From Tomocerus qinae (Eukaryota; Arthropoda; Collembola; Entomobryomorpha; Tomoceridae), in assembly GCA_020055645.1 (NCBI GenBank), contig CM034548.1, positions 19,096,001 to 19,160,000 on the forward strand: a stretch of DNA of 64,000 nucleotides. Reading direction: 5' to 3'. The position numbers and the translations under genes are program-made. Positions 1-14,500 of this stretch are shown in pieces. Position 1 is the stretch's first letter; each line of letters starts with the position of its first letter. Below the pieces are notes generated by a model that made no database searches, was not told the DNA's origin, and was given only the letters and a program-made list of their open reading frames with translations.

Positions 1-1158
1 TGCCTAGCGTGAGGGTGAGAGTGGGCTGGTAAAAATAGTTTCAATTAAAAAAAAATATTATGAATAAGAGAGTATTTAATATCAAGCTAAATCATTATTT
101 ATGTATTATAAAAATAATAATTTGATTCAGTTTGTGTTAAAATGTACCCCTTTTTTACCCATTTATTTAGCGTACGGATTGTCATGAAAAACCATTGTAC
201 TATATGCAATCTATTACAATTGTAGCACTAAGCATTGTTTGAATGGGATGAAAGATGGTAGCTCATTAAAATCTTAATGAAATGCATTTACATTAGACTT
301 CTACTCCAATAAGTTGGACTGTTTTTACCAAGTTAAACCCCATTTAATGGGATTAATTGCATTGCCATTGCATTTAGCACTTTTATTTTATCACCTAATG
401 AACAAGAATTAGTGGGGCGAACACAGATCTGAGATCTGACTAATACGGAATATAGTAGTTCTAAATGAATGATTATTAATAATGTGCCAGATTTACAAAA
501 AATACACGCGTCTAGATAACAGAGCTACATTGATACACATTATTTACAAATTGTCCGTGTAATTACATTTAGAACTGCATCTTTACAATTTTAGATTAGT
601 GGAGCAATTAAAAGAATGCATTGTGCACTTAATGTGATCAAATAATGATAAGATAAAAACGAAAAAATGCATTAAGGTGTGAAGGTGATTTAAATGAAAA
701 CTTATTTAGGAGTTAACTTATCCTTAAACCAAGTAAATTAAGGACTTTTAAAAGTATTTCAGGTCTAAAGAATTCTGACATCAAAGAGACTTAATCCTGT
801 CTATTATATGAAATGAGCAAAAAATAATTTTGAAATGTAAACACGAATCTTGAGCCCCTTTGTTGTCAAACTTTTGCTAGCCCATACTTTCGGTAACGCA
901 GTAATAAAAATAATTAACATTTTCACATTTTTCTATTTGAACGATTATGTAAATCTAGATTGTGATTTAGCTTAGCTTTCATGGAAAAAGGTATATCAGA
1001 TCACTAAAAAGACGACCTGTTTCCTCATTACAAAAGAAATTAGAAAACGGCCAACTTTAGATATACTTGAGTCATGAAATTATTCGGGTTTTGAGAAAAA
1101 GCGTAGCAAATTAAGACTAAAATTGAGGGAAAGGTATTTAAAAATAAAAATGACTTAC
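1..1158 (-). other. start of intron 1 of the class C receptor gene
   Basis: The receptor exon to the right ends at a clean minus-strand GTAAGT donor (1158 down to 1153). No acceptor followed by a membrane-segment reading frame is visible between here and the window edge, so the rest of this gene must lie to the left of position 1. The stretch is AT-rich and I see nothing else in it. Confidence 0.6.
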
Positions 1159-2307
1159 GGTGAGAAAGGGGGGATAGACGATGGCCCATTGGGTGTCAAT
1201 ACTGACTTGGACGAGTACTGCAAAGAGGAGTAGAAAGCCCTGATAGGAGGCCGGGAGATATACGCCACTGTCCAAACTGAGTAGGAAAACACATTTGACC
1301 ATGAGGACAGAGAAAATGAGGCTGTAGGCAATGCCTAGTCCAAGTCTGCCTAGGAAACATCCAGTGACGGAGGGACAAATGGCAAAGATGAGGGCAATGG
1401 CGGAGCAGAGGAAGAGACCAAAGAGAAGCATCTGTCCGAGGAACAAATGTCGGCGGGAAGGTCCTCTGGCCTTGCACAAAACGTAGACTTCGAAGAGGAC
1501 GATGAGGAGGATGTTGAGGGAGGCGAAGGCGAGGAGGGGAATGGTCCAGACCTCTCGTTTGAGAAAGCCACCCATGATGTTGTATTTGAATTCGGTGGAG
1601 TCGACTTCGGGTGCCCACATGCGTATCCAGGAGTCGTCCGAGTCGGCAAGGCTGTGTCCGTGTCCGCTGCTAGTGCTCATATTGCTGGATTGTCCGTGAA
1701 GACGCGAATCGTCTCTGAGGCTGTCCCTGGCGAGACTGTGTTGGTGCTGATGATGGAAATGATGCGTTTGTCTCTCAACCGTATCCGTCAACAAAGATGC
1801 TCGTGTTTTGAGGGATGAATTCGCCACAGCTTCGGTCTGATTAACCGTGTCTTTGTCATTGGGTTTGCTATTCCTTAGTCTGGCCTTAGGTATAGCAGGA
1901 GATCTCTCATTATCATTAGGATTTGAGTGTGCAAATGCAAAAGTGGGCGCTGATTGTCTTTGACTCTGTCGAACTGTAGTCTGAGTGTGGGACACAATCC
2001 CTTTCCTGCCAATATTGGCATTGTTGCTGATTTGACTGTTCTTGTTGTTGTTGTTGTTGTTGCTAGTAGTAGTGCTGATGGGGCTTCTTGGGGAGATAGA
2101 TACTGAACCTGTGGCAGATGCAGTTCGTGTCGGAGACATCGTTAACACATCTTTGTGGTTTTGCACACTCTCTTTGGGTAATGATTGCACATGGCCGATT
2201 TTGTGAGACAAAACTGTGGTTGAGGAGCAGAGGTAAAGACTCAGGATGAGTAGGCATGTCGAAACACTAAAACTACGATCTCCCATAATCCTCAGGTGCA
2301 CTTCCAT
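1159..2307 (-). CDS. class C (7tm_3-like) G-protein-coupled receptor, N-terminal exon, partial
   Basis: First coding exon, 383 codons, of a plasma-membrane receptor; ligand unknown. The ATG at 2307 opens a hydrophobic leader (residues about 12-30), taken as a signal peptide. Residues 35-240 are low complexity: a run of six Asn (83-88, coded by a GTT repeat on the plus strand), Ser/Thr-rich stretches, a His-rich patch (182-190) and possible N-glycosylation sites at N156, N163 and N209. Four hydrophobic segments follow, at about 254-279, 288-310, 318-344 and 355-378. The third starts with Cys and contains the pattern C-x3-RLGLGIAYS...LMVK, typical of helix 3 in class C receptors. No Venus-flytrap ligand domain is present in this exon, so a boss/GPRC5-like or other orphan class C receptor fits better than mGluR or GABA-B. 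The exon ends in phase 0; helices 5-7 are outside the window. A second ATG at codon 8 is an alternative start. Confidence 0.72.
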
Positions 2308-5275
2308 TTAGTCAACTGTCTCTCACCTCGTCATCTACTAATCTCCCAACATCTGCTAGTGGATCCTTTCATTGAGAGCTGATTGATTGATGACTTACAC
2401 CCATTCTCCTCCAAGGACTCTATTCACACATCAAAAACGTCAATCAATTTACTTTGCTTTTAACATAATACATTATTATTCCTAAATAAATATAAACTTG
2501 TTGATTTTGCATGCTACTGCGTTTTACATCAACAAATCTCAGCCCTGCTCCTGTTTGCATTTTTGATTATATGCCAGCAGAGTAAGATAGTCTCTTCCTC
2601 TATGGAATGCCAGACTGTCAAAAATCCCTTTCATCATCGCTTTTAATTCTTACTTTCCTTAGCAAGTAGCCACTAGGTAGTTGTGTGGGCAATAAAAAAC
2701 AACTTTCAAAACAGTAAAGGAGAGCTAATAAGGATAAGACCGCCAGGCTCTTTAGTTTCCTAGCTCAACATTTAACTAGACTTTGACACGCAATATTTTC
2801 TGAGGACATCGAAAGTCTTTCACATGTCCATTTCTTTCTCAACGGTAATTTCTTCCCTAATAATTATTCATGAATGCTAACTTCGCAGATTCCTCATCCG
2901 CGGAAATTACTACACTTGCCAATAAAACAGAATCCAACGGAATCCTCCAATTCACTCTCTTTGTTTACCATAAATTTACTGTACTTATCTACCTATCCAA
3001 TAAAATCCAGAAGAAAACACCCTCCACTAAGTTCCTCATTCTTAGTATTCAGCTGTAAAGGATGCACTTTTACTTAATAATATTACCGTTTCTTTTAATT
3101 ACATACAGAAAAATAACCTTTTCCCTAACTGGGAACAACAACAGGTGGAAATGCAACTTGATATTGCAACTCTGACGCACAGCTAAAAACAAATAGTATT
3201 AAAATACTTGTAAGACACATTATAATTATAACGTTCTCAACTCACAACTCATTTGCACTTGGAGAGAATTCTTTACTACGTGCACAAAATCTAGAATTAC
3301 TTTCCTATAACCTTATAGAACGAGTCTACATAAATTAAAATTATATCTGTAAATTACTCAATGCAAATCTACGTGATAAAATGATTCAATAAAGAAACTG
3401 TAGAAAACAATTTCTATTCAATTGTTTCCACGATTTAAATTGTAACAAACATTTACCACTTTCGGTAATGTCAACTTTTACCATTTGAAATGGAAAACAC
3501 TACTATACTATGGCAAAATTGTGAAAACCTATGTTTACTAATTGTAATTGAGTTAGACAAAGAATGTTTTTCCTACATCTGCTTTTAGAAAAGAATTTTA
3601 AAGGAACTTACAGTGCAAGGTGCAGTGGAATACAAACAGAAAGTTTGTCTTTGTCTTCTGAATTAGGTTAGTGCTACTGTTTAGATTTTATAATGCCCAC
3701 CTGTTCCTCCGCAAATTCTCGACAAAAGCATGACTACGTTAACACTTGTGCATTTTTCTCACAATTGAAATGTCATATATAAGATTGAGCAGTATATCAC
3801 CCAACCACCTACAATTCGCATGTATATACGAGTAATAATAATAATAGTAGCACCTGAGTGCTAAATCCACTATCATCGTCTTCAGGACGGGATCTAAATT
3901 AGAGATAAGAATTTATTTCTAAAGAACGGAACATTGAAGCTTGCTGCAAATCAATTCTTCACATCCTAATCTGACGATTAGTTAGTTTTACTGTAAAAAG
4001 GCTATCTGACACTAGATTCCTTTAAACTGAACCGTAACTATAATGGACTGATAGTATGTGTGGTAGCGGATACTGCTATTAATTTATTAGCCGTTCCTTC
4101 ACTTGCTCCATGTAAAAGAACAAAACTCGCTTTGCAAATCTTAACTCGACTTGATTGAACTGCATTTTAATAATAAAATAAAGCCATAATCCTCTTCCTT
4201 ACGATTAGTTCTCCTCTAATTGTCAATGTTTTATGAAACAGTTTTTGTAGGATACTTAAATGAATATTATATTTCCTTTAATTTCTCATTTATAGTCGAC
4301 ATAATATTATCTCCATTAACGTTACATGCGAACTTGAGTTTCGTCCATGTAGAAATAATAATATGATTGTGTGTGAGAGAGGTTAAATGGCCAAGTTATT
4401 TTATTTAGCATTATTGTTTCTATGAAGTAGAACACTGCACATTTTTATCTCTCTCCTTTTGGCATCTGGCATATCATATCCCATCAAAAAATTGAATTAA
4501 AATGTAGATATGCACCAACAATAATAGTCTTCTACTATTCACGTATACATCTCTTCAAATTTAAGTAAATTAGTTCGACACAGCTTTCCATTGCTTCACT
4601 TTTAAAGTATTTGAAATTGAACTTTAATAATAAGATCTCCGTAACAGAATCTCTTTTATTATATACAGTCTAATTTATCTACCTCATAAAATAATAAAAT
4701 TAATGAGCACACAAATTTTACTTCCATCCCAATTTTTGCTTTAAACTCTTTCGTAGTTAGTAAGGATATTGTATACAAACTACATATATCAAATTGTTGG
4801 ATAACTACTTAGTAACTTGATATAATGCTAACCCATCTTCATAGGATATGACATTATACCATTATATGCATTTGGGTATCAATCAGATAATATTGAATGA
4901 AATTTTCTTAATTATAGTTAAATGTTGATGGGCTTGTAATAGTAGCGATACAGTATTCATAAATATACTTGTAGTAGCGCCAGCTTAATGGTATATATAT
5001 AATCTGCTAAAAAATCATGAAAGACAGTGCCATAACTCCCTTTAATATAAAAATCTTTGAATAGTTATCTAGAATGATAGTCACAATAACATTTAAGCTG
5101 CCTCCTTCAATTTATCCCAAATGATTGCGGTTGTACCATTTAGATCTTTAAAGAACTCAATTAGCTTTCCATTAATTCTATGCAGCCTACCTTTCAAAAC
5201 CACAATACGTTATTATAGTACACAAAAACCTCATATTGCATTGTTATTGCGCATTTTCTAGGTAAGTTAAGTTAA
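2308..5275. other. AT-rich non-coding region upstream of the receptor gene
   Basis: No reading frame here resembles a known protein or shows paired splice signals. It should contain the 5' untranslated region and promoter of the receptor gene, but I cannot place a start site. Short trinucleotide runs (for example near 3831-3850) are the only regular patterns seen. Confidence 0.5.
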
Positions 5276-5573
5276 GGTAAGACTAAAAAAGCAAAAGACG
5301 CAATGGATTTAGTCTACATGGCGAAAACAGTAAACGACTTCAATATACGTAGGGAATTGTTATTAAATCAGCCCTATATACATATGTTAAAAGTGCAAAA
5401 GAACTTAAGTAGGCTGGTTTCTATTTTGCACAAACCACCAATTACTACAGATCGGTTAAATTATAAACACGAAATTCTAAAATGTAAACAAAATATTTTA
5501 TAGCCTCAAAAAGCATAGCATTAAGGCATACTTTAAAAGGACGTTCGTCAAACACGGCGTGGAGCATTACTAA
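5276..5573 (+). pseudogene. unidentified coding-like fragment broken by a frameshift
   Basis: A frame open from 5276 (in-frame ATG at 5303) runs to a TAG at 5501-5503. It translates to a Lys/Leu/Asn-rich stretch that looks like a helical protein segment, including LLNQPYIHMLKVQKNL. Starting at 5502, one base out of frame, the sequence stays open for 23 more codons (including SLKKHSIKAYFKRTFVKH) and then meets TAA at 5571-5573. Two adjoining frames of similar composition suggest one ancestral coding stretch broken by a one-base gain or two-base loss. I do not recognise the family. It could be a degraded gene, a piece of a mobile element or a chance open frame; no splice sites clearly bound it. 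Confidence 0.3.
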
Positions 5574-8500
5574 TAGGAAAAAATGAATATACTAGATTTA
5601 CAATGGTGAGCTGGTGACACAATAAATATTATGTATGAAATGCTTGATATTTGATTTGCGCATTCAGAATGCCCTTTTTCTTATATAACCTAGATTTTTA
5701 TTGGTTTGCATGTTTTTTTGTTTCTATACAGAACCCTTAGAGCCAGTACCCTCTTATCCAATTTGTCCTTGATGATGAAGATATAATATATATAATTTCT
5801 CTTTATTTTATGCATTCCCAATCGTTAAGAACGTGCATCAATACAAACTGTAGTTGCATATTACATAATTAGTATGTATATATTATTAGTAGACCAATGC
5901 CAAGATGAGATGAGAAGAATCTATTCGTTGCATATAATTATATGTAATTAAGCTACTGCATTTAGCACGCTAGACAAACAGGTAATCTAGGTACGTGTCA
6001 AAATAGTTAAGGATTACATAATGTAATAAAGAATATCTGCAGAGAATAGGAAATCCCGTTTACCCTTGGTTTAACGCTTAATGAGAAGAATAGATAATAA
6101 TTTGCTTTTGTGCAATTAATGAAATATTTAACAGTAATAAAACAGGATGGATTGTGGAAAATCTGGTAAACACGGTTTGCTTTCCTCTAGGGCTTGTGTA
6201 TAAATTATCTCTATAATTTCTATTCATCCAGGTAGAAATATCCTAACAACTGTAATATCCTATCCAAACCAGTCCGTATTATTTTACCACTTCAATAATC
6301 GTATGCACTGTTAAATTTTTAGCTAATAACTGAGTTGAGATAAGAACGTCATATCTTTAGATTCTAAGACGGGATTGTCAACGAGACTGAAAGTTACTTG
6401 TTCCACACAAATTAATGAATTTGCAAAAGCAGTAGTACCAGTTCACGAATGTGCACATGTTTTTGTTGGCACCCATTCACTTTCGATATTTCCAAATGCC
6501 GTCATTCAAGATAAAAATGAAATCAAGCATGTGAAAACCTTTTGTTTTAGCGTTTTTCAGTTTTAATAGTTATGCATTAGCATCACGACATGAAATATAT
6601 GTTGCTTTGTCATTAATTTCCTTGAGCTAGCAATCTACCTCTTTTACGCATCTATACAGATTCTACTTTAATGAAGATGCGGAATTTTCTTGCTTACAAG
6701 TACAAAACGAGAGTTCAATCCTCGTTAAAAACATTTTGCGTAAATTCAGTGGTACGTAACAGAACTTTGCATGCATTAAATTTACACTACATTTACATTA
6801 TGCCCATACAGCATAACTGGTGACTTGACAGAGCAGATAGAAGATGGTATATACACCGGATATCAGATACAAACTACAGAGGTATGTAATTTAGCTCTGA
6901 GCATTCAATCGGATAACGAATGTGTGTAGTGAGAAAGGAAACAGGTAAAAGACTTTGACTTGAGATACAACCACGACTGTGACGTGTGACCATGAACTGA
7001 GCTACTGATCATATCATAAATAACATAATTTAGTCAGTTTTACACAATTATCTCCTTTACAAATATTTTCGGAGTGTGAAAAACCGGAATAAATTGATAG
7101 TACAAAGCTACTGTAAATGATAGCTCATGACAGGAATTGTTTTATGTTAATTAACATGTTAGATTGTGGATACAAGGTATTAAACAGTTATTTTCTGATT
7201 TAGCTACACAATATAAAAATTTAGGACAGGAGAACTTATATTATAGTAGTACATTAATGTGGCATTGTATTAAGCGATAATTAGGGATTTATCTGAACTG
7301 TTTTCCTTTCTTATCAATATCTAGTAATTAGCAATGATTGTAGTAATGTTATAAATGTTTTCAACTTTGCATATTCTAATTGTAGCGATTGCCCATAGTT
7401 AAATTAATGTTGGCAGGTGCAGAGTGTTCTGATAGTGTTGGTGCATACTGCTATTGTCACAACACCATTATGCACCGATGCATAAAAATATCAGGTACAT
7501 TTGCTAGGTACATATTTTATTTCTTCAGTGGATAGTCATATAGGCTAGTGCAAAGAAGAAACCAGGGTAAAATTGAGCAAAATGCTCATTCTCGATTGAG
7601 GTCCTACTAATCTTAAAATAAAATCTCAGACAATCGCAACATATTACAGTAGATATCTTTGCGAATGTGTTAATGTTCCCTTGTTCGACTCAACGAGTCG
7701 ATTTCTTCTGCACACTTCCATGAAGCCCCAATCATTGTTAAATATAGTGATATGTAAAATATTTGAACATGTTGCTAAAATATCAGTGAATGTCTTACGT
7801 ATAAATAAACCAAGCATTTCTCAGCTAGACTACACACATAATTGAGCAAAAACTCATAAGATTTCGTCATAATGTTTTATATCTTGGGGATAAATCAACC
7901 ATCACAAGAAATACATCAAGCGTGATGTTCTAGAGAACGACATGAGAATTTGCGTATGTCAGATATTTTTAGAAAGACACGAGCTTATGAGATTTCTACT
8001 TCAGTCATGTTCACCAATGTATATACACAGTACAAATATATCAAACCAGTATAGATTGTTACTGTTTCAATCGAAAACTGTTAGATATAGGAAGTTGAGA
8101 ATTTCTTGAGGCAGGACTAACAATAAATCTCCTACATCTCTGTACTGTGTAAATGGACATGCCTCTTTATGTCAGATCTTACATTATTATGTTGCTACAA
8201 ATAATAGAAGGTACCTAATTTAATCTATTTCTGAGGTAAAGCATTCTATATGTTCGTGCATAGCCATAATTAATATATAAACATCTTTAGTTCTACTCTA
8301 CAGCCACCTCCCTAGTAAGTCTCTCGGCGTAAAATCTTTGTTTAGATTTACTACTGCACTTGACCTTCACAGACTTTAATTGGTTTTCTGATGTATAAAG
8401 TTCATTTGGTCACTCGCACAAACCAAATGCAATAATTCTACAGCTAAGCTACAGTTTCATACCAACATTGTCTTCATATAGAGATTGCTATCGTTTGTAT

Positions 8501-11500
8501 CTCTAACGATTTGTTCTTTCTAAGGTTACCAATTACAAGTGTATTATTGTTAGCTACACTGGCCACTGGCAATTAAAATAACTGCTTCCAATGCAAGACT
8601 CCACTGCATCTCGTTTACTACGAATTGCACAAATTTGTAGTTATTGAACCTATTCCATCATCATTAAAGGCATAGCACTAATATATTTAGGTACCCATTG
8701 TGGAAGCACATTGTTTCATCAGCTCAAATCTCGTAACAAATAATAGTGGCCTTCAATCCCATTATAACATTTGTAACACCTCACTCGTCTTCTCTAAATG
8801 AGACAGAGTACTTCTGGTTTTTAAATAATATACAAACAGCCACATAATTATATGATGACTTACTACAATTAACAATCTACATAAATATATACTGATGCAA
8901 GGCAAATGTTATTAACTCTAAAATCATGCAGTTTCATGAAATCTGGGTGTACTTTACAGGGTCTTGCACTATAGGAAATGATCATCATCTCCAATGCTAA
9001 CCAACAACTGACATGCATGCCAAATTACCACAATTGCCACACAAATAATTAAAAATCATCATCTCTATAATAAAGTAAAAAATCTATTGCATATTTTATA
9101 GGAAATTCAGACATTTAATGCTGTGACCTAATAAAATTAACAAATAAATCTAAATAATTGGGTGAAGCATCAAGAACGTACGATGAGTCTTTCATGTTCA
9201 ACTCTGTAATTCTGCTTGAGATCCCTAAGATAGTATTTTCACGTGCGAAATACCCTGTATGCATGCATGAATGTTTTTTAAGAAATTATAAAATATACTT
9301 AGGCAAGGTAATAAGTAATAGTGCAGGTGTGCCAGCCAAGAAAACCATTAGTAGTACAAAGCTAGTTCTAGTCTGTTGAACAATACCCTATATAATAATA
9401 ATAATAAAGCAATGTCCATTTGCATTGTGTGTGTTTCTGTAGAATCTATACTGTACCATAAAATCTCTTTATTATTACGCTGCTTGTACTTGTACTAAAA
9501 GAAAACAAAGGTTAATGCAAACATAAATAAGAAAAGTATGTTTCTTTTTACCTGATGCTAAAAAGTAGTGATTACCATCATTTTGGTGAGATATTGATTA
9601 TATTAGAAATGGTATATATTTCATTAAATAAATACTTTTGTCTGATGGTAATTAATTTTTAAATTATATATACGAATCCCTGTCTGACGAGACTAGTTTT
9701 TGTTAATGCAAGCAAGTAGAATAAAGATACATGCTTTCTTAACCAAATTTTATGTGTTTAAAAAAATTCCGTGCTGACGGATATTTTTATCGAAATGTCG
9801 ATACATATTGACACATCTAAAAATCAGAAAATCTTCAAAAAGCAGACTCGATGCACAAGTAGATACGAGGTTTGCGGTTTTTATCAATTAACTAGAAAGG
9901 TGCACGTTCATCCGATCGATAAAATCAGCTACGATTGCACTATTAGGTAGTTAGCAATTGGGAGAGAGATCGTCGTTGGTGCTGCAAGCACCAGAGACAA
10001 AAAAATTGTAGCAATAATCATCTTGAATATTGGTATAATGAGATCATTGTTTCAAGCATTTACTATACACGGATACTGAAAGTAAACTAATTTGTCGTAA
10101 ATCATTTTAATAAATAAATACGTGTAATTTAAGTGTTTACTTGAAGCATTAGTGTCTATTATGTGTTGGGTATATCCTCCGAGTATGCACCACGTTTTCT
10201 CATACGAATAATATGTATCTAGTTACAGTTACCTTTAGCTCAGGTCTAGAAACGCACAAGTCATTATTAATTAGTCTTGAGCATCGTGCTGTGTTAGTTT
10301 ACTCTAGTCTAATACTCTCGTCTCGTCATTCTTGTTCTCCTCAGCAAAAAAGTCTCATCTCATTTTCAATGCTCGCACTACAAGTAGCAAATAATGCTTA
10401 TCATTGTAAGATCTACATTGAAGTAATAATGAGGTAAGCCAGTTTGCAATGCAGTCTCTGCTTAGTCTTTTTCGCATCCAACAAAAATAAGTATTGCTCT
10501 GTATGTCGTAGTCTCAGTATCTGCTGGGATGCTCATTTGGCGCGGAGCACACTATACACCTGTTCATTTGCAAAACGAACGGATTTTAGCGTGTAGGATA
10601 ACTACGATTTAAAATGTATTAAAACAGGAATTTTCTCTACTCCTGCGTGTGTTTGCCAATAATACAAACTTGTGGACCATCTATTCAAGTTCCTGTCAAT
10701 TTTTTATCTGACTCAAATTATGCATAACTTTCCCTATACTCAAAACTTAGACTGTCCATAAGAATATAATATTGCAGCTTGCTAAAACTGAAAAGATAAA
10801 TTGGAAAAATGAAGATAGGAAATGCATAGCAATGGATTTAGAAAAATGTGTATAGTTAGACCTGCGACATATAGGCAATAGATTTACTTAGGTATGGGAG
10901 GGTTTTAGCATTGAAATAAAGTATAGCTTTGTTGGTATTTCATTAGAGGTTAAGGGTGTACAATGTACTATTTGTACTAATTGTGTTGTGTGTATAGAAG
11001 AGACAGTGATCTGAGTAAGCTGCCTTTTGTTGTTGTGATTTACATTTAAAGTTTATCCGTTTTATGTAGCTTTATTATTGTTAGTATTGTTATTCCAGAT
11101 GCGATGCCACGAAGTAATCTCTATAGATGTGGATTACATACTACTGACTGACAGTGAGTTCAGTAAGTTGTTTCTCTTCATCACGGTCTGATTGTCAATA
11201 GCTTATGATTGTAAGCTGGTGACCGACAGGAGACGGGACAAACTATATTTAAAGATTTCGAGATATATAATATAAAAGTAACTCAAATTGGACATTGCAC
11301 GCACAGTGAGCTCTAAAGACTTGATGATATACTACTACTGTGTGTTCATTTACTTTCTGGGATATCCTCCAATATGGCATTAAACTCTCTTTACTCGCAT
11401 CAGATTCGATTTTATTCCACTTTGAATGGCACACACGAAAAGTCTCTCTATTTTTGTTTGTCATCAATCCAAACAACCATCCATTCATTCCATAGAGCCA

Positions 11501-14500
11501 ATTAATCTTAGTGTTTTCCTAAACATCCTTTCTTGTAAACACACTACTTAGAATTCTACAAGGAAAAGCGAATAAAAGTAAATAATCTTGTAGTAACTAT
11601 CTTCAACATTTCTCACTCCTTATTGCAAACATATGCCAAGCATACGCAAATCTTTCCTGTTACCATTTTTTACTTTTGACTCCTCCGTAAAATCTGTTGT
11701 TAGTCGATATGTTACATATAATATGATTTATTATTATGTGCAAGTGATATGACGTTTTATTTTGTGAGACACTACTAAGCCACTGTACAGTGAAATAACT
11801 GTTGCGGTAGAAGATGAAAACACAACCACACAAAGTAGGTATATTGTATCATTTGCAGTAAAATATAGACTTTTTTTGTCAACTTTCCCACACGAATTTC
11901 TAACATTACTTTTAAAATACGTGATAGAAAAAGTTGGTAGTCAAACATGCATGTACATATCATTATTCTTTGCATTTACAGAATTGTTAAATTGCTGACT
12001 GACCCAAATTCTACGTACTCAAGCTACTATTGTATCTTATTCTAGGAAAACCTATGAGCGTACAAATATTTGTGTCTGTAATTCACAGTCCTCTTGAATA
12101 CAATCCGCTAACTACAATTAGTCACATTTACAACTTTCAATTGTATTTTTACTTTTTATTTTAAGCTCACTGGTGACAGTAACTCATGAACCTTTTGCAA
12201 AGAACAGGGAAAAATCAATAAGACGCACACCAGGAAGTCAAATGACTTTCTACCTCTTCTTTCTGTTTCATCCTATTCAATGTCAGTGTCAGTAATGCCA
12301 AAGTACGAGATCCTAATTGTAGTCATGGAACCATTGTCAATGTGCAAGACGAAACAAACTTTGCCAACTAGAACTTTTTAGCACTACTTTTAACCATTTC
12401 TAAATGAACTCTTGATTTACTAATATTATTGAGAAATCATGCAAGACTATAAAATACGAATACCTACATAATCAATGTTAAGTAGATTTAGGTCCCATTC
12501 TAATTACAGATACCTACCTTAGTAAAAATATCATTTCACTTATCATCACACGCATTATTGACTTTATGTTCCTCACCTTAAAGATGAAAGTCATTATAAT
12601 AATTCAACTTTTATTTACCATTCTGCAGTGCGGTAATTAACCTCGAAAGTAATTACATTCCTTTGAAAATAATGTACTAAATGCACACACCTACTTAAAA
12701 CCTAAAATAAACTCTAAAAATTCATTAATTACCATACATGGCTAAGTAAGATATGTGCAATCATTGTAGACTATAAAAATAAATATGTAGTAACTGAATT
12801 AATTCATAATTTGAGACTAGTGGCTACTCAAACGTGAACTCTAGTGTCTACTGTACCTACAATTCATTCCTTCTTGAGTTATCTAAAAAATAACGGAATA
12901 CATCGAATTATAGCCAACAAGTTAAACATACCTTTTTATCGTCTCTATTACACAAATTATAGCCAAGTTTTATGTATGTGCATGTTCTATGATTTTACAA
13001 TCATAAATAGTGTAATATCATTTTTTAGTCCATTTAGTTCACTATGATTTTATGTGAAATACTAATTACGATAATAACAAGCTACTATAGCATTGAACAT
13101 TATCGTTGAATCAATCCACAATGTACCTAGCAGTTCCTCTTTTAATTATAAGATTTGTATAATTTATGCACGTACAGATACAACATGATCTGCGGAGTCT
13201 TGCATATTGCATACAAATTAACAAAATTTTTGATCAAGAATTTTTCCATGAAATATTTTAAAACAACTGTCTATGCATTTATTTCTAACTTTGGTAGATT
13301 AAGACACAATTTATACATGTTGCTGCATTTATGTGCAATAACACTAGTATTTTATTACCACTTTATATACTTTTTTTAATAATTATATGTAGGTTCAACC
13401 CATTTGCTGTATGAATCAAGATAAAACTTTAGGTGAGTGCTTGTCACCGAAGTAAGTTATTAATGAGAATATTATGATTCATAATTGTGTACATATCTAG
13501 ACAGTACAAGTTTTAATTGAAGACAACGTTAAGAAAGCTACAGCATTGATAAATATAATTTTATTCTGAATTAATATGTATGTGCATGCGAATCAATTGA
13601 AAGATTATGCGTTGGTTTCGATAAGAAGTACATAATAGTAAACTGATAGGCGGTATAAAAATATTATGCAGTTTTAGATTACTCGTTGGGGTAGAACAAA
13701 TAAAATAGTAATACGGTTGATTAGAAAATAGTGGAAAAATAACATAATGTTCATTAATCTTCACAGATCGACCGTTTTCTGTCCCGTTGAGAGAGAGCCC
13801 CAATAAAATAGCATGAGATTAGAATCCAGTCTGTGCACATACTCAAATAGGAACGAAGGAAGAGGATTTAAATGGTATGAGACTGTGAGATAATTTGTGC
13901 GCGTACGTATAGCGTATTAATATTTGCGCTTTGTATTCTGCTGTAGTGTTTATTTATTTGCATTAGCTGCGAATGTTAGTTAATAGCTTATTATGTATTT
14001 GTATCTGCAGTTTGGGATGGATGCTAATGGGATTTAATGGGTTTTGCTAGTGCGTTTCACCCGACGACCGTGTAGTGTGTAGCTGTAGCATAGCGAAGAT
14101 ATATATGCGTATCCTAACCTAACGTAATGGTAGATTTAGTTTAGTTTAGTGCACTGTTTGGTCTGGTTGAGGGAACGTCAAAAGAGCATGAAAGTACTGA
14201 AACCAGTTTGAAGTTGGAAAGATATTTTAATTTTTTCATTTATTAGCATGCAGAAATGTTGAAGCAGTTGGTAAGAATGTAGGTAAAGTACCTAGTAGCA
14301 CCTGCAATGGCAGCATTCGGCATATTATATAGACAAACATCATAACATCTTGCTTTTTACTTACAGTTCACCGTACTGACTGACTGACTATGCCTCTGAA
14401 TCTAAGATAGCAACCCTTGTAGCTTTGACTGTCAGATGAGACGGAGGAGAAGAGGTAGGCAAAGAGGGAACACCTAATTGTCAGATTAAAACTTAAAGAG

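Noticed and set aside
1447-1818. Plus-strand open frame rich in Glu
   Set aside because: Antisense shadow of the receptor exon.
6708-6728. GTTCAATCC box resembling a tRNA B box with a possible T stem
   Set aside because: No A box, acceptor stem or anticodon arm precedes it at tRNA spacing.
7434-7482. Short hairpin with GGTGCATA pairing to TATGCACC
   Set aside because: An eight-base stem with a loop of about 20 bases is expected by chance in this much AT-rich DNA.
10039-10057. Sequence beginning TGAGATCATTGT, like the 5' end of the bantam microRNA
   Set aside because: Only the first part agrees, the rest differs, and I could not fold the flanks into a convincing precursor hairpin.
14106-14116. 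CCTAACCTAA, like the insect telomere unit
   Set aside because: Only two units, far too few for a telomeric or interstitial telomere array.
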